64,000 bases of DNA from an uncultured Bacteroidales bacterium (GTDB lineage: Bacteria > Bacteroidota > Bacteroidia > Bacteroidales > Bacteroidaceae), in contig CASFRV010000010.1 of NCBI GenBank assembly GCA_949297215.1, positions 1-64,000 on the forward strand. The letters are read 5' to 3'. Position 1 is the stretch's first letter, and each line of letters starts with the position of its first letter. Shown here one piece after another: positions 20,158-28,073 of the stretch. The notes beneath the pieces were generated by a model that made no database searches, was not told the origin of the DNA, and saw only the letters and a program-made list of their open reading frames with translations. A program made the translations under genes and the position numbers.

Positions 20158-21671
20158 ACCGTCACAGCCTGCTCCCGGCAGCCCTCGTGCTGCTGGGATT
20201 TTTAGTGCTCCCTGCGGCCGCACAGCTGCGCCGCCCGCTCTATCCCGCCCCGCGGCTCACGCCCCGCGTGGCGGCCATCCGCGACGCCCGCACGCCGTGG
20301 CAGCCCGCGCGCCCGGCCGCCACGGAACTGCCCGCGGCCGTCGACAACTCGCAGACGACCTTTTTCCCGCCCGTCATCGACCAGCAGGGCGGCTCCTGCG
20401 CCCAGGCGTCGGCCATCGGCTACGTGTTTACCTACGAGATGAACCGCCTGCTGCGCCGCAGCGCGGCCGAGGCGGGCAACCGTTTCAGCTATCTCTTTGC
20501 CTGGAACTTCCTGAACGGCGGAACCGACGAGGGAGGCTTTGCCGAAGAGGGCTTCTTCCTGGCGCAGCGCTACGGCATGATGACCGAGGCCGACTTTGGC
20601 ACGGCCCTAGCCTCGCAGTTTAAATGGGCTTCGGGCTTCGAACAGTATATGAACGCGCAGCGCTACCTCGTGGAGCGCATCTACACCTTCCCGGCCACCG
20701 ACGAGGCGGGCCTGGCCGCCATCAAGCGCTATCTGGCCGACGGCGGGACGGGAGCTGCCGAGGGCGGCATCGTGAGCTTCTCGACATACAGCGGCAACTG
20801 GACCGTGGCGCCCTACGACGGCCCCTCGCTCACGGGCTACGGCCGCCTGCTCACGCGGCTGGCCACCGAGGGGGCCCACGCCCTGACCATCGTGGGCTAC
20901 GACGACACCGTGGCCTATACCGACGCCGGGGGCCAACGCCGCGAGGGAGCCTTCATCGTGGTCAACACGTGGGGCAGCGCCATGCACGACCGCGGCCGCT
21001 TCTACCTGCCCTACCACTTCTTTACCGACCGCAGCCAGCTGACCTTTCCCTCACAGCTGGGCGAGGACATGACGGGCGTGAGCGTGCGCACGGCCGAGCC
21101 GCGCCTGCTGCTGCGCGTGGGCCTGAGCTACTCGTCGCGCAACGACCTGGCCCTGCGCTACGGCGCGGCCGACGGGCGCGACGCCACGCGCCCCGCGACG
21201 TGGCACGACTTGCAGATTGTGCGCAACCAGGGCGGCGACTGGCCCCTGCTCGGCGCGTGGAACAACACGGGCACGCTCACGCTGGCCATCGACTATACGC
21301 CCCACCTGGCCCGGCCCGACGAGCGGCCCGCCCGCTTCTTTCTCGACGTCGTACGCTCGGGCCGCGGCGCCACGCTGGGCAGCGGACGCCTCACGGAGCT
21401 CAGCGTGGTCGACCTGCGCACGACGCCCGCCCGCACCTACACCCTGACCGCTACGGAGGGCGAACTGGCGCTGGGGAACAACGTGTTCAGCCTGCCCGTC
21501 GTGCCGCGCCTCACGGTGTCGGCCTCGCCCCTGCGCGCGGCCGCAGGCGACGGGCGCGCCTACGTGGTGCGCTGCGCCGACGGCCGTCTTGTGAAAGTGC
21601 AGTTTGTCAGCGGGCCCGACGGCCGGCGGCAGCTGCGATATGCCCCCTTACGCATACAGGAAGCCTTATGA
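20154..21671 (+). CDS. Papain-like (C1A) cysteine peptidase
   Basis: The 505-residue product has a signal peptide (about 1-23). Its catalytic domain has all papain-family residues: the oxyanion Gln in IDQQGGSCAQ (Gln77 or 78), Cys82, His242 in GAHALTIVGYDD and Asn271 in IVVNTWGS. A C-terminal beta-rich region of about 200 residues follows, without a clear T9SS sorting motif. The start overlaps the stop of the second C25 gene and the stop overlaps the start of the HmuY-like gene, so these genes are translationally coupled. Together with the two C25 enzymes it suggests that protein digestion is tied to the uptake receptor of this locus. Confidence 0.85.
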   Translation: MNRHSLLPAALVLLGFLVLPAAAQLRRPLYPAPRLTPRVAAIRDARTPWQPARPAATELPAAVDNSQTTFFPPVIDQQGGSCAQASAIGYVFTYEMNRLLRRSAAEAGNRFSYLFAWNFLNGGTDEGGFAEEGFFLAQRYGMMTEADFGTALASQFKWASGFEQYMNAQRYLVERIYTFPATDEAGLAAIKRYLADGGTGAAEGGIVSFSTYSGNWTVAPYDGPSLTGYGRLLTRLATEGAHALTIVGYDDTVAYTDAGGQRREGAFIVVNTWGSAMHDRGRFYLPYHFFTDRSQLTFPSQLGEDMTGVSVRTAEPRLLLRVGLSYSSRNDLALRYGAADGRDATRPATWHDLQIVRNQGGDWPLLGAWNNTGTLTLAIDYTPHLARPDERPARFFLDVVRSGRGATLGSGRLTELSVVDLRTTPARTYTLTATEGELALGNNVFSLPVVPRLTVSASPLRAAAGDGRAYVVRCADGRLVKVQFVSGPDGRRQLRYAPLRIQEAL

Positions 21672-22048
21672 AACACCTCTTCTACCCCCTCTTGCTGACG
21701 GCCGCCCTGCTCTGCGCGGCCTGCACCGACGACAGCCCCGCCACCGCGCCCGACGGCGCCCGCACGAGCGAGGCCTGGACCGACGACTCGACGGCCTGGA
21801 CCTACGTGTCGCTCTCGACGGGCCGCATCGTGGGCCGCTCGGCGCTGGGCGACGCCCGGGCCGACTCGCTCTGGGCCGCCCGCACCGACTGGGACATAGC
21901 CACCTGCGGCTCGCTGCTGCGCACCAACGGCGGCACCTCGGGCAGCGGCCGCGGCGCCATAGGCCGCTCCGACGCCCCGTTCGACCTAACGGCAGCCCCG
22001 CCGGCCGCCGGCCTCGTCACCGACTGCGACACCGTGGAGCTCTGGTAG
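21668..22048 (+). CDS. Short HmuY-like lipoprotein
   Basis: The 126-residue product has a lipobox ending at Cys19 (LLCAAC). Residues 74-96 carry the pattern DWDIATCG then RTNGGTSGSGRG, which closely follows the family pattern of HmuY, the haem-binding lipoprotein of Porphyromonas. Full HmuY proteins are around 200 residues, so the second half of the fold seems to be missing; a natural stop follows residue 126 and no frameshifted continuation is seen. Haem binding therefore cannot be assumed. It is translationally coupled to the C1 peptidase (ATGA overlap), which places an HmuY-like protein and three peptidases in one transcript. Confidence 0.7.
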   Translation: MKHLFYPLLLTAALLCAACTDDSPATAPDGARTSEAWTDDSTAWTYVSLSTGRIVGRSALGDARADSLWAARTDWDIATCGSLLRTNGGTSGSGRGAIGRSDAPFDLTAAPPAAGLVTDCDTVELW

Positions 22049-22520
22049 CCCCGTCGCAGCACGGCTCCCCCCCGACGCGGGCGGCGCGATGGGTCGCGCC
22101 GCCCGTGCCGTTTGTGGCCGCCACCCGCCCGGGCCGCGCGCGCCGGGCCGCCCGGCGTTAAAGCGGACACGCACGGAACAAGCGCCCGACGCGCCAAAAA
22201 AGACGCGCCGCGGGAGCTTCGCGGCGAGGCATGGGAGGGGTTCAACACATCGATGGGATGGAAATCGAAATCCATGGGCACTTTTCAGCTCTCCATGGGA
22301 TGTTTCGACCGAAAAATGCGCGTCGTTTTGTGACGTATGGTGGCAAAAACGCGCCTCGCGGCGGGCTATGCGCCGGCCCGTCGCGGCTTATCGCCTCATT
22401 ATCAGCAGTTTCTCGTTTTTCGCTCATTGGCACCCGTCGGCGCAGGCGTGCGCAAATGGAGCGCTCTGCGTGTTAAAAAATCGGCCGGAACCGAAAAACT
22501 GACCAATCGGCCCAGCTGCA
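22049..22520. other. Gene-free interval containing dispersed element copy 2
   Basis: This stretch lies between two convergent genes. It contains element copy 2 and nothing that looks protein-coding; overlapping ORFs in all frames show no domain or signal peptide. Confidence 0.6.
22148..22492 (-). repeat. Dispersed intergenic element, copy 2
   Basis: Read on the minus strand it has the same order as copies 3 and 4: TTTTTTAACACGCAGAG at its start (around 22480), a CGAAAAACGAGAAACTG-type segment, a GC hairpin GCG-CGGGC/GCCCG-CGC ending in a TTTTT run, a CACCATACGTCAC segment, three exact 21-base units (22251-22313, each with a TCCATGGG-like core), and GTGTCCGCTTTAACG at its far end (around 22160). 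It lies directly 3' of the minus-strand lipoprotein gene. Confidence 0.75.
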
Positions 22521-22563
22521 AAAAAACGGCCGGCACCCTCGCGCAGAGAGCACCGGCCGGTGT
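22521..22563 (-). terminator. Intrinsic terminator of the DUF4595-like gene
   Basis: On the minus strand CGGCCGG pairs with CCGGCCG, extended by G-T pairs, and is followed by TTTTTTT. It lies 20 bases after the lipoprotein stop codon and just before element copy 2. Confidence 0.75.
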
Positions 22564-22583
22564 GGGTTCAGGCCTTGCCTGCC

Positions 22584-23528
22584 TCAACGGGCCATGCGGC
22601 CGAACAGATGGGCGCGGCGCTTGGCCGGCTTGGGGGCGCTGAGCGGAGCCACCTTGGACGCCGTGTCGGGGGCGGCGGCATAGGTGAAGGAGAGCTCGCC
22701 GCTGTAAAGCGACGTGAGCCGGGCGATGTTGCCCTCGCTGTCGTACTCGACGTCGATGTCCTTGGTCGAAGAGTAAGGCGTACCGCCCGTTTCGTTGTAC
22801 GACTCGGTCACGCTGACGGGAATGTTGGCCGTGGGCCGGCCAAAGTAGCCGCCGTACCAGAGAAAGTCGTACATGAGCGCTTCGGCCATGAGGTAGACGC
22901 CGCTGGTGTTGAGGCGCAGGCTGTCGGCGGCGTAGGCAAACTCGTAAGTCTCGTTGTATTCGTAGCCCTCCTCGCGGTAGACGTTGGTCATCTTGACGAG
23001 GTTGTCGCCGTCGTACTCGAAGGTGTAGACGTCGGTCGCGGCACCCTCGTCGTCGCGCGTGGTCAGGCTGGCGCTCGCAAGGCGGCCGTCGGCGTTGTAG
23101 GTGCACGCAATGTTGCCCGAGCCGCGGTCGGTGTCGCCTTCGTAGCTGTCCTCGAAGGCAGCCGAGCCCGAAGCGAGCGTGCCGTCGGCGTTCAGGCGGA
23201 TGCCCGACCACTTCTCGGTGTAGCCGTCGCCGTCGTCGAGCGAGAGACCCATGGGCGAGAACGTAAAGCGGAACGCGTTGCCTTCCAAGTCGGTGCCGCT
23301 CACCAGGCGACCCTCGGCGTCATAACGGTAGACGGCCGCTTCGCCCCACTGCGACGCCATGCCCGTCACGGGGGTGGCCGCGGCGGCAGGGTTGTCGGGG
23401 TCGGTCTGTCCCGGCGTGGGCGGGTTGCCGCCGGTCGTTTCGTCGTCGTCGCTGCACGAGGCAAACGTCAGCGCGGCTGCGCCCAGGCAAAGGGCAAAGA
23501 CACTGCGCAATGCAAAAGAACTGTTCAT
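22584..23528 (-). CDS. DUF4595-like lipoprotein
   Basis: The 314-residue protein has a lipobox ending at Cys25 (TFASC, followed by SDDDE), a Pro/Gly/Thr-rich linker, and then repeated YD-type strands such as AVYRYDAEGRL, CTYNADGRL, FEYDGDNL and VEYDSEGNI, typical of the DUF4595 beta-repeat family. The family is surface or periplasmic and of unknown function. It is monocistronic, convergent with the uptake locus, and has its own terminator. The possible promoter (TAAATTTG on minus) lies 157 bases upstream, implying a long leader. Confidence 0.75.
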   Translation of the reverse strand: MNSSFALRSVFALCLGAAALTFASCSDDDETTGGNPPTPGQTDPDNPAAAATPVTGMASQWGEAAVYRYDAEGRLVSGTDLEGNAFRFTFSPMGLSLDDGDGYTEKWSGIRLNADGTLASGSAAFEDSYEGDTDRGSGNIACTYNADGRLASASLTTRDDEGAATDVYTFEYDGDNLVKMTNVYREEGYEYNETYEFAYAADSLRLNTSGVYLMAEALMYDFLWYGGYFGRPTANIPVSVTESYNETGGTPYSSTKDIDVEYDSEGNIARLTSLYSGELSFTYAAAPDTASKVAPLSAPKPAKRRAHLFGRMAR

Positions 23529-23802
23529 AATGCTGAGAATTTAAAGGATGACGCCGGCGGCCGTACGGGCGTCTGTGTTTTACGTACCATTCTGCGGAAA
23601 GAGCGGCCCCCGGCATCCCCCGCCGCAGGAAAAGGAGCTGCCGGCCCTTCCCGGCCGCCCGCCACAAGCAGCGGGCAGACCGGACAAATTTACACATTTT
23701 CGGAACGATTGTAGCCACGGCGGCCTCTTTTTTTGCCACATACAGCCCCGGCGCACGCCGTGGGCTAAAAAATGCACGCCTGTGTGAAGAATAAACAACA
23801 AA
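23529..23802. other. Intergenic leader with a possible minus-strand promoter
   Basis: CAAATTTA at 23685-23692 is TAAATTTG on minus, a -7 match for the lipoprotein gene. The stretch between it and the gene is GC-rich and has no convincing ORF. I see nothing else in it. Confidence 0.4.
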
Positions 23803-23838
23803 GAAAACCGCCGATGCTCACGGTGCATCGGCGGTTTC
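23803..23838 (-). terminator. Intrinsic terminator of the HAD 5'-nucleotidase gene
   Basis: AAACCGCCGATGC (23805-23817) pairs perfectly over 13 bp with GCATCGGCGGTTT (23825-23837) around a 7-base loop. On the minus strand it is followed by TTTTCTTTGTTG, about 95 bases after the stop codon. Confidence 0.8.
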
Positions 23839-23931
23839 CCTCCCCTTTGTGCTGATTTTCTGCAACGCCGGGCGGCCGAAAGGCGGCAGCTCTCGCCCGG
23901 GCAGAGGCCGCGACGCGGCGGCCGGCCAAGG

Positions 23932-24411
23932 CTATGCGTCTTTTTGCCCCAGCAGATAAGCGACGACGGCCGGCCAGTCGGGAAAAGCTGCGGAACCAAA
24001 CTGTATCCACTCGCCCTCAAACTCGGCGGTTCCGTTCTTGCCGCGGTCATCTATCAGGATGTCGCCCTTGCACAGGTTCTTGCAATGGGTGACGACCATC
24101 CTTTTGTGGAAAACGTCGTCCAGGTGGTTCGTTATCCACGTCACCTTGTCGCTCCACGCCGACGGATTTTTCCAGGGAGCGGTGGAAAGGATGTAACAAT
24201 CGAAATGCTCGCTCAAACGGTGGACGGCCTCGATGGCTCCCGGCATGGGTTTCATCATCCCGAACAAGCCCGGTATCTCGTCGTGGCGCCCCTCGTATTG
24301 TCTGAGCGTCTGCTCGTCCTGTTGCGCCAGCCCCGATTCGAAATCGACGAGGACGCCATCCATATCGAAGAAGAGCCTGCGCCGTCGCGCAGTTCCGTCA
24401 GGACGCTGCAC
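23932..24411 (-). CDS. HAD-family 5'(3')-deoxyribonucleotidase
   Basis: The 159-residue product has HAD motif I as FFDMDGVLVDF (catalytic Asp16 and Asp18), a second motif at ILSTAPWKNP and the late acidic motif DILIDDRGKN. This arrangement is typical of 5' nucleotidase, deoxy (NT5C-type) proteins that dephosphorylate (deoxy)nucleoside monophosphates. The ATG at 24411 lies inside the 3' part of the preceding NADAR-like frame, overlapping it by 157 bases in a different frame, so the two are tightly linked on the minus strand. The catalytic motif only begins at residue 14, so no shorter start is plausible. Confidence 0.85.
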   Translation of the reverse strand: MQRPDGTARRRRLFFDMDGVLVDFESGLAQQDEQTLRQYEGRHDEIPGLFGMMKPMPGAIEAVHRLSEHFDCYILSTAPWKNPSAWSDKVTWITNHLDDVFHKRMVVTHCKNLCKGDILIDDRGKNGTAEFEGEWIQFGSAAFPDWPAVVAYLLGQKDA

Positions 24412-24866
24412 AGCTCCGCGTCGGTCAATATCGTCTGGCGCGAGCTCTGTCCGCCCGGGGTGTAGTACAATTTCATGTTTCGCATGGAGGACAATGCCGG
24501 GCGCAGGCCCTCGTTCTGCTCAAACATCGCCCGGTAGGCCTTCCGCAGCAGCGCCTGAAACGCAGGGCCCTGACGGTCTATCGCCTCCGCCCGCCACCAA
24601 ACCGTCTGGTGGGCCTGCCAGGCCTCGGTTGCCGCGGCTTTGGCCCGACGGGCGTCCATGGCGCAGACGTGCCGCTGGCGGACGGGCTCCTCGCATTTGA
24701 GCGATTGCAGAAAACTCTCCATGCTGCGACAAAAGATGCCGTCAATGAAAAAACCATGCTCACTGCAATTGGACAAAACATGCAACGGATTGCTCCTGAC
24801 AGCCCGCACGTCCAACGCTTCGGCCCTGCGTTGCGGCCGTTTCATGCGATTGTTTTTCAGCTTCAT
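24255..24866 (-). CDS. NADAR-like protein (YbiA/RibX superfamily), overlapping the HAD gene
   Basis: From ATG 24866 the product is 203 residues. Residues 29-57 (HVLSNCSEHGFF then IDG, SMESFLQSLK) and 108-130 (LRKAYRAMFEQN, LRPALSS) follow the YbiA/NADAR pattern S-N-F-x-P, S-x-E-H-x-Q-x-x-K and K-F-x-Q-x-x-x-L. The domain ends with ILTDAELCSVLTELR near residue 160, close to where the HAD gene starts in another frame. The last 40 or so residues are Ser/Arg-rich and look like a shadow of the HAD gene. NADAR proteins are N-glycosidases that act on riboflavin intermediates or ADP-ribose conjugates; the substrate here is unknown. The frame is open up to 25001; TATCTTCG just upstream of ATG 24866 resembles a -7 element and favours that start. 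Confidence 0.65.
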   Translation of the reverse strand: MKLKNNRMKRPQRRAEALDVRAVRSNPLHVLSNCSEHGFFIDGIFCRSMESFLQSLKCEEPVRQRHVCAMDARRAKAAATEAWQAHQTVWWRAEAIDRQGPAFQALLRKAYRAMFEQNEGLRPALSSMRNMKLYYTPGGQSSRQTILTDAELCSVLTELRDGAGSSSIWMASSSISNRGWRNRTSRRSDNTRGATTRYRACSG

Positions 24867-25109
24867 CTCAAACACTTTGATTTTCACTACGCGAAGATAC
24901 GGATTTCCCGCCATTCGCTCCCTTTTCCCTTGATGACGTTCGACAACCCTACTGCAAAAAAAACACAGCACGCCCCGCCACCCCACAGAGCCGGGCTCCA
25001 CCGGGCGCGGGCAGCCCTCCGACGGCCGCAGAAGGCGGCCCGGCTTTCGTTTTCAGACAGCCTCAGTTTTTTTCACTATATATAATAAGGTGTAGGCGGC
25101 TTTTTTTCC

Positions 25110-25117
25110 TACTTTTG
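25110..25117 (+). promoter_or_regulatory. Promoter -7 element of the topA operon
   Basis: TACTTTTG is a perfect TAnnTTTG match 30 bases before the topA start. An AT-rich TATATATAATAAGGTGTAGG motif lies directly upstream (25076-25096). Confidence 0.7.
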
Positions 25118-25147
25118 CACGCAGAAAACGAAACACTCCCCTCAACC

Positions 25148-27487
25148 ATGCAGAAAAACCTGGTAATCGTCGAGTCGCCCGCCAAAGCAAAAACCATCGA
25201 GAAGTTTTTGGGCGGCGACTACAAGGTCATGTCGAGCTTCGGCCACATCCGCGACTTGAAGAAGAAAGACTTCGGCGTCGACTTGCAAACGTTCGAGCCG
25301 CAATACGAAGTGTCGCCCGACAAGGTCAAGGTGGTGAGCGAGCTGAAAACGCAGGCCAAAAAGGCCGACGCCGTGTGGCTGGCCTCCGATGAAGACCGCG
25401 AGGGAGAAGCCATCGCGTGGCACCTGGCCGAAGTGCTGGGCCTCGACCCGGAGCACTGCCGCCGCATCGTGTTCCACGAAATCACGAAGCCGGCCATCCT
25501 GGCCGCCATCGAGCACCCGCGCCACATCGACCTCAACCTGGTCGACGCGCAGCAGGCCCGCCGCGTGCTCGACCGCCTGGTGGGCTTCAAGCTCTCGCCC
25601 GTGCTCTGGCGCAAGGTGAGGCCCAACCTCTCGGCGGGCCGCGTGCAGAGCGTGGCCGTGCGGCTCATCGTGGAACGCGAGCGCGAAATCGCCGCGTTCA
25701 AGAGCGAAGCCTCCTGGCGCGTGACGGGCACGTTCGACGTGCCCGTCGAGGGCGGCACGGCCCAGCTGCGCGCCGAGCTCGGCACCCGCTTCAAGACGAA
25801 AGACGAGGCCCGCGCCTTCCTCGAATCGTGCCGCGGGGCCCGCTTCACGATAGCCTCCATCACGACGCGGCCCACGCGCCGCACGCCGGCACCGCCCTTC
25901 ACCACGTCGACGCTGCAACAGGAGGCCGCACGCAAACTGGGCTTCCCCGTGGCGCTCACCATGAGGGTGGCGCAGCAGCTGTACGAGTCGGGACTGATCA
26001 CCTACATGCGTACCGACTCGATGAACCTCTCCGAGCTCTGCCTGCGCAGCTGCGGCCCGGTCATTGCCGAGGAAATGGACCAGCGCTACCACCACATGCG
26101 CCGATACCACACGCACGCCAAGGGAGCCCAGGAGGCGCACGAGGCCATACGCCCCACCGACATGCGACGCGCCGCCATCGACGGCACCGCACAGGAGAAA
26201 CGCCTCTACGACATGATATGGAAACGCACCATAGCCTGCCAGATGGCCGACGCCGAACTGGAAAAAACGACGGCCGTAATCGACGTGAGCGGCGGCGCCG
26301 GGCAGTTTACGGCCACGGGCGAGGTGGTGAAGTTCGACGGCTTCCTGCGCGTCTACCGCGAGAGCCACGACACCGAGGCCGAGAACGAGGCCGAAGGGCG
26401 CCTGCTGCCCCCCATGACCGAGGGCATGGAGCTCACGCCCGCCGAAATCTGCGCGCAGCAGCGCTACACGCAGCACCCGCCGCGCTACACCGAGGCGTCG
26501 CTCGTCCACAAGATGGAGGAGCTGGGCATCGGCCGTCCGTCGACCTACGCCCCCACCATTTCGACCATCCAGCAGCGCGAATACGTTGTCAAGGGCGAAA
26601 AGGAAGGGGAGACGCGCCCCGTCGACGTGATGACGCTGGCAGGGGGCACCATCAGCGACGAAACGCACACCGAGACCACGGGGGCCGAGAAAAACAAGCT
26701 CATACCCACCGACGTGGGCCTCGTGGTGAACGACTTCCTGCTGGAATATTTCCCCGAAATCATGGACTACAACTTCACGGCCAACGTCGAAAAAGACTTT
26801 GACGCCGTGGCCGAGGGGAAAAAAGACTGGACAGCGCTCATCCACACCTTCTACGACCACTTTGAGCCGCAGGTGGAAAAGACGCTGGCCGAAAAAACCG
26901 ACCACAAGGTGGGCGAACGCGAGCTGGGCACCGACCCCTCGACAGGCCTGCCCGTGTTGGTGAAGATAGGCCGCTACGGCCCCATGGTGCAGCTCGGCAC
27001 GGCCGACTCGGACGTGAAGCCGCGCTTTGCCACCCTGAAGCCCGAACAGAGCATTGAGACCATCACGCTCGACGAGGCCCTGAAGCTCTTCACCCTGCCC
27101 CGCACGCTGGGCCTCTTCGAGGGCTCGGCCGTCACGGTGGGCGCCGGACGCTTCGGCCCCTACGTGCAGCACGACGGCAAGTACGCCTCCATCCCGAAAG
27201 ACGAGGACCCCCTGTCCATCACGCTGGGACGCGCCGAGGAAATCATCCGCGAAAAACGCGAGGCCGAGGCCCGGCGCCACCTGAAAAGCTTCGACGAGGA
27301 GCCGGGGCTCGAGGTGCTCAACGGACGCTTTGGCCCCTACATCGCCTGGAACGGGAAAAACTACCGCCTGCCCAAGGAGGCCGCCGCACGCGCCGCCGAG
27401 CTCACGCTCGAAGAGTGTCGCAAAATCGTGGAAGACGACAGCAAAAAGCCCGCACGTCCCGCCGCACGCCGGCGCCGCAAGGCATAA
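25148..27487 (+). CDS. topA: DNA topoisomerase I
   Basis: This type IA topoisomerase relaxes negative supercoils. At 779 residues it has the Toprim domain (Glu9 in VIVESPAKAKT and the acidic DED around residue 81), the SAGRVQSVAVRLI segment, and catalytic Tyr286 in LITYMRTDS. The C-terminus carries topoisomerase C-terminal repeats (GRFGPYVQ and GRFGPYIAW) and ends in a Lys/Arg-rich tail instead of four-cysteine zinc fingers, as usual in Bacteroidetes. The start at 25148 (MQKNLVIVE) is set by the family N-terminus. It leads a five-gene plus-strand run with aroK, speA, ung and a DUF3109 gene. Confidence 0.97.
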   Translation: MQKNLVIVESPAKAKTIEKFLGGDYKVMSSFGHIRDLKKKDFGVDLQTFEPQYEVSPDKVKVVSELKTQAKKADAVWLASDEDREGEAIAWHLAEVLGLDPEHCRRIVFHEITKPAILAAIEHPRHIDLNLVDAQQARRVLDRLVGFKLSPVLWRKVRPNLSAGRVQSVAVRLIVEREREIAAFKSEASWRVTGTFDVPVEGGTAQLRAELGTRFKTKDEARAFLESCRGARFTIASITTRPTRRTPAPPFTTSTLQQEAARKLGFPVALTMRVAQQLYESGLITYMRTDSMNLSELCLRSCGPVIAEEMDQRYHHMRRYHTHAKGAQEAHEAIRPTDMRRAAIDGTAQEKRLYDMIWKRTIACQMADAELEKTTAVIDVSGGAGQFTATGEVVKFDGFLRVYRESHDTEAENEAEGRLLPPMTEGMELTPAEICAQQRYTQHPPRYTEASLVHKMEELGIGRPSTYAPTISTIQQREYVVKGEKEGETRPVDVMTLAGGTISDETHTETTGAEKNKLIPTDVGLVVNDFLLEYFPEIMDYNFTANVEKDFDAVAEGKKDWTALIHTFYDHFEPQVEKTLAEKTDHKVGERELGTDPSTGLPVLVKIGRYGPMVQLGTADSDVKPRFATLKPEQSIETITLDEALKLFTLPRTLGLFEGSAVTVGAGRFGPYVQHDGKYASIPKDEDPLSITLGRAEEIIREKREAEARRHLKSFDEEPGLEVLNGRFGPYIAWNGKNYRLPKEAAARAAELTLEECRKIVEDDSKKPARPAARRRRKA

Positions 27488-27535
27488 GGACGAAGGGGGC
27501 CCATATACCCATATCACCGCCAAACGGAAACCCAC

Positions 27536-28063
27536 ATGAAATGCATCATCCTGACGGGATACATGTGCGCCGGGAAAACCACCGTGGGCAAAGCCCTGGC
27601 CAAAGCCCTGGGCCGCACGTTCTACGACCTCGACTGGTACATCGAGGAGCGCTACCATAAAAAGGTGGCCCGCATGTTTGAGGAGGACGGCGAGGCCGTC
27701 TTCCGCGACCGCGAACGACGCATGCTGCACGAGGCCGCCGAGTTTGAAGACACGGTGCTCGCCTGCGGCGGGGGCACGCCCTGCCACTTCGACAACGCTG
27801 CCTACATGAACAGCGTGGCCACCACGTGCTACCTGAAAGCCTCGCCCGACACCATCCTGGGCCACCTGGCCATCAGCCACGGCGAACGCCCGCTGCTGGC
27901 CGGCAAGCAGCCCGACGAACTGCGCGCCTTCATCACCCGCCAGCTCGCCGAGCGCGCGCCCTACTACGAACTGGCACACCACACCGTGAGCGTCGACGTG
28001 CTCGACAGCTTCGACAAGATAAAAAACATCGTCAACGAAATAAGAGCCACCTTACAGTTATAA
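27536..28063 (+). CDS. aroK: Shikimate kinase
   Basis: The 175-residue product has the Walker A loop GYMCAGKTTVG near residues 8-18, the shikimate-binding D-x-D/R region (FYDLDWYIEERY), the R-x-x-E segment FRDRERRML and the Walker B-like ACGGGTP motif. It phosphorylates shikimate in the chorismate pathway; aroA of the same pathway lies 26 kb away in this window. It starts 48 bases after topA and ends 10 bases before speA. Confidence 0.95.
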   Translation: MKCIILTGYMCAGKTTVGKALAKALGRTFYDLDWYIEERYHKKVARMFEEDGEAVFRDRERRMLHEAAEFEDTVLACGGGTPCHFDNAAYMNSVATTCYLKASPDTILGHLAISHGERPLLAGKQPDELRAFITRQLAERAPYYELAHHTVSVDVLDSFDKIKNIVNEIRATLQL

Positions 28064-28073
28064 AGACACCGAC

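Noticed and set aside
25142-27982. 946-codon minus-strand ORF opposite topA and aroK
   Set aside because: It is a shadow of topA; composition is low-complexity and it lacks any signal or domain.
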